Shown: positions 1 through 11,199 of the stretch, in pieces
How the letters are laid out: every line of letters begins with the position of its first letter
Position numbering within the stretch: position 1 is the stretch's first letter
Source of the DNA: Aphidius gifuensis
Lineage: Eukaryota > Arthropoda > Insecta > Hymenoptera > Braconidae
Length of the DNA: 64,000 nucleotides
NCBI RefSeq assembly: GCF_014905175.1
Contig: NC_057788.1
Coordinates: forward strand, 21,856,154 to 21,920,153
Reading direction: 5' to 3'
Notes under the pieces: generated by a model
Told to the model about the DNA's origin: nothing
Database searches by the model: none
Seen by the model: only the letters and a program-made list of their open reading frames with translations
Program-made: the position numbers and the translations under genes

Positions 1-1550
1 TTCCATTTAAAAAACTCGTGATAATTTTCAAATAAATGACAAAAAAAAATCGAATTTATTGTGACAAAGTTTCAACTGTTACATACTAATTGTTTATTTT
101 TTTTATTGGAAATATTTTCTTCCTTCAATGCTAAATATATTCATTAAAAAAAAAAAAAAAAACTGGCCTAGAAACAGCTTCATTTTCATGACCACTAGAC
201 GGCCAGGAATCAAGGTGAAATTTAGATATTCGTCGTCAATATATATCTGTAAGCAGGCACATCATCTCAGCATATACGCTTACGTATTTTTAAAGAGAAC
301 AATTCTATAATAAATATAATCATTTGATTTATTTACAAGTGGAAAATCAGTCAATGTATAAAATCATGTGTTTAAATTTTAAACTTTGATATTATGTTGA
401 CTCTGGTACTGTTGAAATTTTAAGTAGATAATTATTTTATATTTATATGTAATATTTAAAAAAAAAATTAACGATAAAAAAATTATTTCAAGGTATCAAG
501 TTTAATATGAATAACAATTTGGTTTTTACAGCTAACATGTCTATGTAAATGACTTTATGACATGAAAATAGTTTTGTTAGTTTTATTGTTTAAAGTATGA
601 ACTTGTCCATAGTTCAAATTGTTTCCCTGATTCCGGACAATATTGTTAGGTATTACTAGACTTAGTCTTGTAATTCATGCAGTGAAAAATGTTTTCTTCT
701 TGATAACCACTTCAAAGTCTGCAACTTGGTGGTAGGTTTTCGTTGCCATACCTGTATGTCAATGAAAAAAAATATTGATGATAAGTTTATTTATTTTTTT
801 TATGAAAGAAAAGAGAGGTGATTAAATTCCAACGAACCCGTGCAAAATAGAAATGTTATTTGATCGATATGGAATAGATTAGTTATGAATTTATTTTTTA
901 AAAAATCAATAAATTTTTTTCAACAAGAAATAAAATCTATATATATTTTTAAACTTTGCATATACAATGTTTTTTTTTTTTTTTTCATTAACAAATTAGA
1001 TTGATAAATCATAGATAATTGTAAACTAATTTTAATAGAAAATAATAAAGAAATTGAAAGAAAAAGAAAAAAAAAACTGAAAATATTAATATCTATCCTG
1101 CAGGTTCAAACATTTTTTTTGTTTGTTTTAACTAATATTGGAAGTTTTTTACTTGTAATATTTAAGATATTGATAGTATATAATAATTTTAACATTACTT
1201 GAGATTAACAGCAAAAGAAAAAAAAAAAAACAAATCAATTATCTTATTGTAATATATTAATGACTTGTAGTCTTGGTGCTTTGATTAGAAGTGTAATAGC
1301 TTTTTCATAAATAGAAGTGAATAAATAATTAATTTGTTCATAATTTATAAATGATGTCGTTCAACTTGACAAACATTTCAAGTAAAGATTAATAAGGAAT
1401 GCGAGTTAAAATAAAGAAAAATGAAATAATAAACAGATTCAAAATCAAAAGCCTTACCCAATGGGCTCAGAGATTCTAGATAAGATAAAATTTAGTATTT
1501 TCTATAACGTATCTTTGTTTGTAGGGTTTGTTTTTTTTTTTTTTTTGAGC
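1..1550. other. AT-rich stretch with no gene seen
   Basis: No coding exon, RNA gene or conserved motif could be supported here on either strand. The sequence is mostly A/T runs and short simple repeats. The right-hand end probably holds the 3' untranslated region of the glycerol-3-phosphate dehydrogenase gene, which is read leftwards and stops at 1551. Short open frames near 128-310 and 1461-1727 are A/T-run artefacts without any family resemblance. Confidence 0.6.
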
Positions 1551-3622
1551 TTACATGTGTTCAGGGTGATTGCGTATACAGTCAATGAAAGCAATGACTT
1601 TTTCTTTTCCAATAAAAATATTGTGAACAGCAGTAAAAAGTGGAAATTTATCTTCCATTCCTTTGAGCTTCAACATGTAGTTGACTTCTTCAGCAGTTAT
1701 TGGTCCTTGCAATTTTTGTCCATTTAACATTTCACTTTCAAGTTCATCAATTGGCTGAAAATATTAAATTATATTTATCTCCAATCACTCAGAAATATTT
1801 TGTTTGTTTTATAACAAAATGTAATTGTACCTTGTTCTTTTTAACAAAAGCCTCTGATACTTTTCTGTTTCTTCCACCATAACATGTGGTGATAAGATCA
1901 GCAACTCCACAACTTTCAAAAAAGGTGCTTAAATTACCACCGGGGAAAAATAGATCAACAAATTTAATCATTTCCATAAGACCCAATCTTATAACAGCAG
2001 CTTTTGTATTGTCACCCAAGCTAAGACCATCAACAAATCCAGCTCCACATGCTACAATATTCTAAATTAAATTAAAAAATTTAATTAGCTTTTGTAAAAT
2101 ATAAATATTTAATGAATAGAAAATTTTAAAATTAATATTATTTTTTTTTATTTACCTTCAATGCTCCACAACATTCAACAGAGTCAACATCATCAACAAC
2201 AACAACTCTAAAAAAGTTTGTTTGAATCATGTCACGTAAAATAAGACCGGTATCTTTATTTTTACAGCCTGAAATGATTAAGTCAAGTTATCAGATAACA
2301 CGCTCTAATTTAATCTAGGCTTATTTTTATTTTAAAGAACGGAATTATCATTATTAGATAAATATTATAAAACTTTCAATTTCATAATTATTAAACATTG
2401 TTGTTTAAACTTTACCTATTGTTGTCTCGCAAAACATTTCATCAGCAACTTCAGATGCTAAATTAGCACCCATAAGAACAGCCATGGGTATATTTAATTG
2501 TTCAGTTATTATATGAGAAATTAATTGTATTCCACCACCTTCTTTTTTGTCAAAACCCTAAAAGATAACATAATCAATTATTTATCTTTTAAAATTATGG
2601 GGATAATTTCAAGTATAAATTTTTAATTACTTTTATAAGAGAAAGACCAACTGCATTTGGTTTCAATTTTCCCAATAAAGTACTGCATATCCGACGAATA
2701 AATTGATGAGGTACAACAAATACAAGAATATCAGCATTTTGAGCAGCATCAACAACATCCGGAACAGCAATCTAATAAAAACCACAATAACAATAATAAA
2801 TAGATAAACAAAAATTGATAAAAAACATTGTAAAGTGTTTTTATATTTGAGCTTGGATAAGATACCATTATTTTATTGTCAACATAATTTTTTATTGGTT
2901 AGATTAATTCAATTAGCTGGAATATTTATTAATAACTTACCACATTTTCTGGTATTTTATGACCTGGTAAATACTTGACATTCTCATGGGTTTCATTGAT
3001 AATTTCTGTGAGTTTTTTACCGTCTATCATCTCTTCGTAGACATACATTGTTACTTCATCTTCAAAATTATCCAAACGTTTTGCATTTGCTCCAATAATC
3101 TTGGCAATTGCTGATCCCCTTAAAATTGAAAAAAAAAATTTTTGTTTGTTAAATCAAATTTGTTATTTAATAAAGGAAAAAAATAATATCATTAATAAAC
3201 AACCAATGATTAAATATAAATAATCAATAGCTAATGAATAACAGAAAACAAATTTTATTCGTGCAAAGTACATGGTACAGCATATATTTGGTAAATAAGT
3301 TCAACATAATAAAGTGAAAAGGTCAGGGACAAATATAATCAAGTGATACCGGTTCGATCTGTGTTAACATATTTGGATATTTTTATTTTGACAAAGGAAA
3401 AATAAATTTTTAGTTTACACTGTGACGTAGACCGGAAACTTAAAGGTTTTCCATGTTATTATATAAGCGTTTTATAAAATTTCATTTTTCTTATGCCCTT
3501 GGATATTTTATATTAGTTAAAAAAAAACAATTCTTAACTTAAAAAAATGTTTTATGCAAATATTATAATTTGACTTACCAATTTCCTGAGCCAATAATAC
3601 AAACACGTTGTTTGTTAGCCAT
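1551..3622 (-). CDS. Gpdh1: Glycerol-3-phosphate dehydrogenase [NAD+], cytosolic
   Basis: Interconverts dihydroxyacetone phosphate and glycerol 3-phosphate with NAD(H) in the cytosol, feeding the glycerophosphate shuttle and lipid synthesis. Seven exons in transcript order: 3622-3579, 3118-2941, 2771-2631, 2557-2416, 2268-2156, 2061-1831, 1754-1551. All have GT-AG borders and agree in phase, giving 350 residues, the usual family length. The N-terminus [20 protein letters not shown] holds the GxGxxG dinucleotide-binding loop at about residues 10-15. Other family signatures are VPHQFIR, GLSLIKG (catalytic lysine region), [13 protein letters not shown] and [18 protein letters not shown] [14 protein letters not shown]. 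The C-terminus IRNHPEHM is typical of insect and vertebrate forms. The start lies in the first exon directly before the nucleotide-binding loop. No alternative C-terminal exon, as known in flies, was recognised downstream. Reading frame is intact, so it should be functional. Confidence 0.97.
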
Positions 3623-4303
3623 ATTTACAATATTTAATTGTTATAATTTATGTTATAAATTATGAAAAATTTGCGTTAGCAAATTTAGTTTGTTGTAAAT
3701 ATTTGGATGATGAGATTTGCTAGACAGGTGCACGCGGTACGCGGATGCAAACGGATTGAAAACTGGCAAAAAAAATGAAAAAAAAACTGGAGCTTGGTTG
3801 TTGTACAGTGTTGAATGGCCTTGTGGCTTGTGTTGTTGAAGAGAAGGAGAAAATTATTATAGGGGAAATCAGGGGAAAATCATTATTATTTTTATCAATT
3901 TTTATATAAATAAAAATTTTTGAATAAAAAAAATTTACTTGTGGACAATAATTATATTCAAATTTATAATTAAATTATTTATAGTTTATTTTTAATTAAT
4001 TTAATTATTTATAATTATTTCTGATTATTTGTTTATTGTTATTAATTATTATTATCATTTTTATTATTGTTATTATTTTAAATTGGTAATTCTTCCTCTA
4101 GGTGGCGCGACAGATGTTTTTCTGAAATCCAAAATGGCCGCGCCTTTGTTAGAGTGAAAATGTGTGTTGTGACTTTGAAGACTTATTTTTACATAAATAA
4201 TTGTTAAATAATTGTAAATTGTTGATAAATCGGTTAATTGAATTTTTCTGAACAAAATGTGATATAAATTATTGTGAAGTTTGGTGAATTTTGACCAAAA
4301 TTA
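3623..4303. promoter_or_regulatory. Divergent intergenic region with CTCF-like and YY1/Pho-like motifs
   Basis: This gap separates the leftward dehydrogenase start (3622) from a rightward exon-like start at 4304. Around 4100-4140 it carries AGGTGGCGCGAC, close to the fly CTCF core AGRTGGCGC, and AAAATGGCCGCGCC, which resembles a YY1/Pleiohomeotic site. The same pair recurs at 20955-21004 in front of the third tandem segment, which supports a promoter role. A core promoter for the dehydrogenase probably lies within 3640-3850, but no TATA box or initiator was clear enough to place. Confidence 0.4.
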
Positions 4304-5011
4304 ATGGACATGTCAATGACGTTGGAGCTGACAAAGGCAAATGTTAATTTGTTGAATAGTAAACAAATGGTATGTAAATATCGTGTTTTTTCATTGTTAT
4401 TAATTATTTAGTGCATAAACAAACATAATTACGTAGGTTTTATCGATAATTATGCAAAAAAATAATAAATTTTTTGAGGTTAGATTGTCATTTTTTATAA
4501 ACACAAAGAAAATGTCAATTTATTTATAAATATTTATAAACATTCATTATTTATAGCATTGTTGTCGCGTCTTTGTTGTATAACGATCGTTTTTTTGTTA
4601 ATAACAATCAAAAAATTGTGAAAAATGTCAATATCAATTGTTCTTTGTATGAGGCTTTTGTCAGTTTTTAGTGTCAGTGTTTAGTCTTCATTTTTTAACT
4701 TTGAGACTTGAATTTTTACTGTCTATTTGTTAGTTTATTATTTATTTATCTTTTTTTAAAAACATTTACTATTTATTTATTTGTTTAATTATCATTTATT
4801 TATTTATTTACCATAAATTCAATAATACTACTTTTATCACTCTTTTTTTATTGTCAATAATTACTCTAGCTTAAAAAAAAATTATAACATCATGTTTATT
4901 TAATATTTTTAATGTTTGCAGATACCAAAAAGTGTGGCTGAAACGGCTAATGTGTTATTACAATTCATAAAAACACAATTATTGAAAAATAAGACAAAAA
5001 AAAATGACTAA
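4304..5011 (+). CDS. Possible two-exon small open reading frame, unknown
   Basis: Exon 4304-4369 begins MDMSMTLELTKANVNLLNSK and ends in a good donor (ATG|GTATGTAA). The next exon begins at 4922 after a TTTGCAG acceptor, is in the same phase, continues IPKSVAETANVLLQFIK and stops at 5009-5011, giving about 50 residues. I do not recognise the product. Related first exons occur at 21174 and 21506 in segment 3. Segment 2 has lost this exon. In segment 3 the second exon is shifted by one base and its first copy of exon 1 has lost the GT donor. It may therefore be the leading part of a decayed longer gene rather than a working small protein. Confidence 0.25.
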
Positions 5012-6900
5012 ATTGGTTTGTCATTGGAGCCAAAATCATTTTGGAGTAAAGTAAGTTAATTTTTTTATCTTTAAAAATTGAAATAAAGTCTCACACTTAG
5101 CTAATAACAATTTGATAATTTATTGTTATAGTTGCATCAAACTTATTCATGGGAAAAGCATTAGTCTTGCTAATATGGAAATAAAATATAAAAAAGCTTC
5201 AATGATGAAGAAAAGAAAGCTACTGCACTATTCAAAACACTTGAAACAACTGAGGCTTCTTGTATGTTAATATACAACATGAAAAATACAAAGTTGATAA
5301 TGATTTTCATGATCAGTGTATAATAAGGTACGTTGATTTTAGTTTGTGTTACCAAGTGGTTTAAAAATTTATTATAAATCATTTGTTAATTTAATAATCA
5401 TGAAATACTGGTACACTTGAACCAGCAACAAACTAACTAACAAACAAAAATCATTACTTAATTATTTTCGTTGCTAATAATTGCTCCAATTTGAAAAATA
5501 CTTATACCATAATATTAATTCAATATTTTTATTGTTTACATATACCATAGCAAGAAGTATGGCTGAAATATTTGATGTGCTAATGCAATTAATCAACCAA
5601 CAATCTCAAAAATGGGTCTAAACAAATGACTAAATTGGTTTGTCGTTAGAGTCTAGTAAGTTATTTTATTCTATTTTTTATAAATAAAAGTATTTATCCA
5701 ATATTAATTTAATAATTTATTGTTACAGTTGCATCATTAAATTCATTCATTTCAAAAGAAATGAATTTTTTAATTTTTTTCATTTCATCATTAGTCTTGT
5801 TGATGTATTTGAAATGAAATATAGCTATGACAAGCTTCAATGATGCAGATAATGAAAAGAGAAGAACGTGAAAAGAGAGCTACTGCACTATGTAAAATAA
5901 TTGAGACAGCTGAGGCTGTTTTTTATGCTAAAATATAACATTAAAAATACCAAGTGAATGATGTTAATGTTAAAAGTGTTATATAGCACGTTGACTTTAG
6001 TTTGTCTTACCAAGTGTTTTAAAAGTTGAGTGAATTGTTTATAAACTATTTGATAATTCAACGATCATGAAAGACTCGTACACTTGAACCACCAACAAAA
6101 TGCATCAAGACCATCCACATGACATAATGCTTCAACAATGATGAATCTCTGATAATGAAAACTTATTCTTAATTATTATAAAGTTCAAATTCAATTGGAT
6201 TTACAAATAACAAGTTGAAATGAATCTCAACACTTTATGGATTATTTAATGGTTCTATGAAAAAACTTTACCTTTTTTTTATCTACAAAATTGAAGATTA
6301 TGACATGGTACTGGTGTTATTGATTTTATGCTCTTTCAAATGTACCACTTACTGTTTTTATTGGTGAACATTAACTTGGTTTCGTCGAGCTTTATCAGTG
6401 TTTATTAAAATTTCCTTTGATCAGCCGCTGTTGTTGCTCACAATTGAACCACCTGTTGTTTTTTAGAGTTTCAAGAAAGTTGTGCCTCTACTAGAAAGAA
6501 TGCTAAAAATATTATAAACAGCTGGCTTGAAATCTTCTTTTCAAAGTGATAAATCGTTTTCAAATAATAACAGTAAACTATTTTAAAAATATAATAATAT
6601 TAAAAAGTGAATTATCAAACCAACAAAAATAAAATATATAAAATAATTTAACATAAAAAAAGAAAACTAAATTAATTTATAAACTGTGGTGTAAAAGTGG
6701 TGATAGTAGTGGTGAAAAGTGCACATGTGCATGTAGTGTTTGCGTTGTGTGTGATCATTGAAGCTGTACTGCTGAATAGATAAAATCATCATATGAACTA
6801 CTACATGACGTTGCTGATCAGAGCAAATCATCATGAACAACATGGTGTTGGAGCATTTTGATGACCAGCGTGGGTACATGAACATCCCCTAAAAAGGTAG
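5012..6900 (+). pseudogene. Exon-like remnants of an unrecognised duplicated gene
   Basis: Several blocks look like exons bordered by splice signals: acceptor at about 5132 (TATAG|TTGCATC) with donor near 5330 (AAG|GTACGTTG), a second related pair near 5729 and 5975, and a last block ending at 6896 (AAAAAG|GTAGG). The two internal blocks resemble each other (TTGCATC, CATTAGTCTTG, AGCTTCAATGATG), so there was internal duplication too. All frames contain stops and I could not identify a family. The blocks are conserved in segments 2 and 3. This is either a decayed coding gene or a spliced non-coding RNA. Confidence 0.35.
6833..6892 (+). CDS. Candidate 19-residue sORF before a splice donor (segment 1)
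   Basis: The frame reads MNNMVLEHFDDQRGYMNIP and stops, directly followed by AAAAAG|GTAGG. The same small frame exists in segment 2 (14584-14643) and, with a few replacements, in segment 3 (23258-23320: MNFYMALEHFDDQGGKMNIY). Conservation of the core LEHFDDQ in the diverged third copy is mildly suggestive of selection, but the frame is very short and could simply be conserved sequence. Confidence 0.15.
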   Translation: MNNMVLEHFDDQRGYMNIP

Positions 6901-7189
6901 GATTTTATTTAATTAATAATTGTATTGATATAATTGCATTTATGATCTCGTTGAAAATACCATCATACTGTTTTTATTTTTACTCTGATCTATTTATTAT
7001 GTGATGATTCAATTGAAAGAAAAAAATTTATACTTAGCTCCAGGCAAAGATTTTGCTAAGAGAAATCCTCCCATTATATTATTTTCTTTTATTTTACATG
7101 TAGCTTTGAGCACAACTAATTAATTAATATATCAAACAATTCACCTCATTGATAGGCTTTAAAATTCGGAATTCATTTTCTCGGTTTGT

Positions 7190-8190
7190 AAGTTATACAT
7201 ATTATATTCATCATAAATGCTCCAACGTTTGATAGTTTTATATCCGAGTATAATTGCAAAATAAAAACATGGTGATTGTACAAGTCTTGCTGATAAACAT
7301 TTGGCAAACATTTTTAGATCTTTTTCAATATTTTAAATACTAGACACATGCTATCTAATCGTTGCACCTGTAGTCTAGCTTGTACAATATCCAATGGATT
7401 TGTTATATCATTTGTTTTGAAACCAGCAAATATACCAGCCAAGGCTTGTATAAATAAATGTGATACCCAACTAGATATAACACATAAATAGTTAATTATT
7501 GAAATATAAAATAGCTAGCTATAATTTACCTTGATAAAATGTATTTAGTCCCCACCAAAGTACATCATCAGGAACATAAGCACCAACATGTCCTCGGTAA
7601 AATCCTTTTACGTTGATAAATCAATCTTACTCATAAATAGGCACGTGGTCAATTTGTTCCAAGTAGAGTCATTCCCATCTGTTGATGAACAAAAGACATT
7701 ACATTATTAATAACAATTCTTCATTTATTTTCTAATTAATATTTATCCACAATAATAACTTTATCAAAAAATAATTTACCATAAGTTGTTTGTGCAACTG
7801 TTCTGATGCAAATAAATATTGACTCAGTATATGTTTTACACTCTTATACATGGATATGTACATCCAGAACACTCGATAAAATTTGTCCAACTGCTTATCC
7901 AAAATCCTCGATAAGAACCAGAATAATTTTCCTTTCAATATATTTTTCTGAAAACATTTATTATACGTGTTAAAAATAATTCATTTTAAATTGATAATGG
8001 AATTATATTATTTAGTAATTATACTTGCCCTTGTATATGTGATTTTTTCACTGTATTTGAAGTCTGTCTTGATGACAGTCAGTAGATACAGACGACAACA
8101 AACGGAAAACAATGACAGCATACTTAAGTCTGATATAGCACATTTTCCTCGATCAACATTGGCATTACAACCCATCAATTTTCGTCACTT
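7190..8190 (-). pseudogene. Decayed mitochondrial carrier, SLC25A44-like (segment 1)
   Basis: Read on the minus strand, several islands match the mitochondrial solute carrier family and especially SLC25A44: RLQIQ followed by KNHIYKG near 8020-8060; GKLFWF and FYRVFWMYISMYKSVKHILS near 7800-7930; QLMV before an intron; GFYRGHVGAYVPDDVLWWG near 7540-7600; NDITNPLDIVQARLQVQR near 7360-7430; and LSARLVQSPCFYFAI near 7250-7300. The islands sit in different frames with stops between them, so it cannot encode a carrier. GT-AG introns remain (about 7476-7530 and 7690-7780), which argues for DNA duplication rather than retroposition. The natural C-terminal end, seen in segment 2, is deleted here. Confidence 0.8.
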
Positions 8191-8690
8191 TAACATCATG
8201 CTAAAATTAGAAAAAAAATTATTAAATTAATAACAAATATTTTAAGAGCTCGTTAATCTTCTTTTGAAATGAAAAAAAAAAGAACAAAAAATTAGAAAAT
8301 CAATCTCACATGCAGGGCAAAATCGTGTGAGTTTATAAATTTTTTTTTTTGCTGGAAAAATATTTACTTTACGTTCTCATGCCTTTTATAATTATCTATA
8401 ATTACAAAAAACTATTATAATAATATATACAACAATAATAATGACATAAATAAATGATTTAAAATAAATTTGTTTTTTCAAAAAGATAAATAATATTATT
8501 ATAGCGTCAATGCAAAGTTAAATTTAAGAGTGTTTGGTAATTAAACAGGTATTCAATGAGCTGTAATAAAACTACTAGTGCACGGTTATTATTACTCACT
8601 ATAACGCATCCTATAGAAACAAAAGAAAAAAATAACAGTTAAATTAAAAAACACATGATAAATAAATAATTATTAATTGTAAATTGAGCG
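8191..8690. other. AT-rich conserved stretch without gene
   Basis: No exon or RNA gene seen. The stretch is almost identical to 16352-16850 in segment 2, including the 3' half with the CACGGTTATTATTACTCACT tract. That identity shows the duplication is recent, or that sequence exchange continues between the copies. Confidence 0.5.
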
Positions 8691-8800
8691 TGTCTTTTCC
8701 CAGCCACCCAAGAGGTAAGACATATTGGCTCGTTTTTTTTAAAGTGGTATCTCCGGTAGACCTAATCCACTAAAATTACGCGATTCACCCGGGTATTTCG
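8690..8800. other. Conserved GC-richer block before the palindromes
   Basis: A less AT-rich block that begins GTGTCTTTTCCCAGCCACCC and contains GTCTT...AAGAC complementary arms, then GGTATCTCCGGTAGACC. It recurs at 16845-16945 with one or two changes. No function assigned. Its position next to the palindromes in both copies suggests that the two belong to one element. Confidence 0.35.
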
Positions 8801-8877
8801 ATTCGATTTTTGATTCCCGGTTGCGCTCAAAGCAGCAAGTATTTATCCGTCGCGACGCATAAAAAAAGGAACGAAAA

Positions 8878-8966
8878 ATATACCTGTAGCTATGAGCGCT
8901 CATAGTTGCAGGTATATTTTTAATAATTTATTTAAAATATATCATTAGCTATGAGCGCTCATAGCT
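8878..8966. repeat. Pair of GAGCGCTC-centred palindromes (segment 1)
   Basis: Two palindromes sit about 30 bp apart. The first spans 8878-8917 (40 bp, arms starting ATATACCTG with two mismatches). The second, 8947-8966, is a perfect 20-bp palindrome, AGCTATGAGCGCTCATAGCT. Both share the core CTATGAGCGCTCATAG. They could form cruciforms or bind a dimeric factor, or be the ends of a fold-back element. Confidence 0.8.
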
Positions 8967-9169
8967 GCAGATATATTTCAAATAAATTATAAAAAAAAAT
9001 CTAACAGTATAAAGATATAAATTTTAAATATTCGCTCACTGTAATAGAACATTTCTAAGCCAATTTCACTATGTCACTATTACTATATCACTTCACTATC
9101 ACTATCACTTCACTATCACTATAATTATATCACTTATACACTGCACAATCACTATAAACACTTCAATAT

Positions 9170-10770
9170 ATCTTGACTCTTGATAATCCCACGAAGAAGT
9201 TGCATCCAGGGTATCCATCAGCGTCGCGACGTCGGTAATCCTAATAAAAAGATCCTGAAAATTAGAAATTAATATTACAATCTTGAAATTATTAAATATC
9301 AAATATTAAACGTCAAAAAAATATATATTACTACCTAAAAATAATAAAACCCCAAGCCTCAAAAATCAACAATCCTACGAATAAATTGCGTCCTGCTGCT
9401 AGTCATCTGTAGAAGTCCCTGAAGATCCTGAAAATTAAAAATAAATATTACAATTTTGAAATTATTAAAAATTAAATATTAAACGTTGAAAAAAATATAT
9501 ATCTACCTCAAAATAATAAAACTCCAAGCCTCGAAAAACACCAATCCCTCGAAGAAGTTGCGTCCTGCTGCTTGTCATCTGTAGAAGTCCTCTACGATCC
9601 TGAAAATTAAAAATAAAATTAAAACAATCACTATAAACCCTTAATTATATTTTGAGTCTTGATAATCCCACGAAGAAGTTGCGTCTTGCTGCTAGTCATC
9701 TGTAGAAGTCTTCGAAGATCCTGAAATTTAAAAATAAATATTAAAATTTTTAAATTATTAAAAATTAAATATTAAACGTTGAAAAAAAAAATATATATAT
9801 CTACCTAAAAATAAGAAAGCCCCAAGTCTCGAAATCACCAGTCCCACGAAGAAGTCGCGTCCTCAGTCATCTGTAGAAGTCCTCGACGATCCTGAAAATT
9901 AAAAATTAATAATGCAATCTTAAAATTATTAAAAATGAATTAGTAAACGTTAAAAAAAAATATATATAACTACCTAAAAATAAGAAAGCCCCAAGTCTCG
10001 AACATCACCAGTCCCTCGAAGAAGTTGCGTCCTGCTGCTAGTCATCTGTAGAAGTCCTCGAAGATCCTGAAAATTGAAAATAAAATTAAAACAATCACTA
10101 TAAACACTTAATTATATCTCGAGTCTTGATAATCCCACGAAGAAGTTGCATCCATGGTATCCATCAGCGTCGCGACGTCGGTAATCCTAATTGACTGCAC
10201 TCGTAATAGAAGAACCTGAAAATTAAAAATAAATATTACAATTTTGAAATTATTAAAAATTACATATTAAACGTTGAAAAAAAATATATATCTACCTAAA
10301 AATAAAAAAGCCTCTCGAAATCACCAGTCCCACGAAGAAGTTGCGTCCTCAGTCATCTGTAGAAGTCCTCGACGATCCTGAAAATTAAAAATTAATATTA
10401 CAATCTTAAAACTATTAAATATCAAATATTAAACGTCAAAAAAATATATATTACTACCTAAAAATAATAAAACCCCAAGCCTCAAAAATCAACAATCCCA
10501 CGAATAAATTGCGTCCTGCTGCTAGTCATCTGTAGAAATTCTCGTAGATCCTGAAACAAAGAAATACGTACAAATATTGAAATCTTATATATATTTAAAT
10601 ATTGCAAATACTAAAAATCCTTGAGTTGTGAACAGCAGCAATTCCACGTAGAAGTTGTCCAGGTATCCTTTCATTTATTCCTTTCATCAGCATAGCTACG
10701 TCGGTTATCCTCAATGAGTCCACTTGTATCCGGAGTATGGTCCTTCTAACGGTCTTGAAAATCCTGAAAT
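9170..10770 (-). repeat. Tandem array of exon-like modules, minus strand (segment 1, array A)
   Basis: About nine modules at 120-175 bp spacing. On the minus strand each begins with an acceptor-like TTTTCAG|GATC (plus-strand GATCCTGAAAAT at about 9251, 9424, 9597, 9717, 9890, 10065, 10375 and variants), continues with GAAGTTGC/ACGAAGAAG-type sequence, and carries TTATTTTTAGGTAG further on. The more complex parts are 60-100 bp and GC-richer, and the AT-rich parts act as spacers. Module types vary: one set has CTGCTGCTAGTCATCTGTAG, another has ATCAGCGTCGCGACGTCGG. No long frame is shared by the modules. Confidence 0.7.
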
Positions 10771-11170
10771 ACCCAAACTTTCGCTAATATTAATATCACG
10801 AAAATTAATTAATTTTCCTTGGAAAAGTGCGTTTAATATCAATTTAAAAAAAACCTTACATACTAACATACATCGCCAATAAAAAAGGGTAATAATTTAT
10901 CTATTATAAATTATTACGATAGATAATAATATACATCCTAATCACCCCCGTCTATTCTGTTTGAGGAAGACAGGGTTAATCCATTTTGACTTTTACACTA
11001 CTGCCATTAAATTTGACATAAAAAAAATTAATATTATTATTGAAAATTAAGTCAAAATGAATCTAAACAGCAAAAAAAAAAAAATAAATAATAGTTTGGA
11101 ACGACGAGAAGCTACAAAAAAATATATCAATAATTTTTTTTTGTAACTTCAAGGATATTTAAGCACTTTT
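10771..11170. other. Conserved spacer between arrays (segment 1)
   Basis: No gene seen. Nearly identical to 18660-19060, including a TTATCTATTATAA inverted repeat and CACCCCCGTCTATTCTGTTTGAGG. The high identity over non-coding DNA indicates a recent copy or gene conversion. Confidence 0.5.
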
Positions 11171-11199
11171 TTGGGATAGGTTAATAATTACAACTAGTC

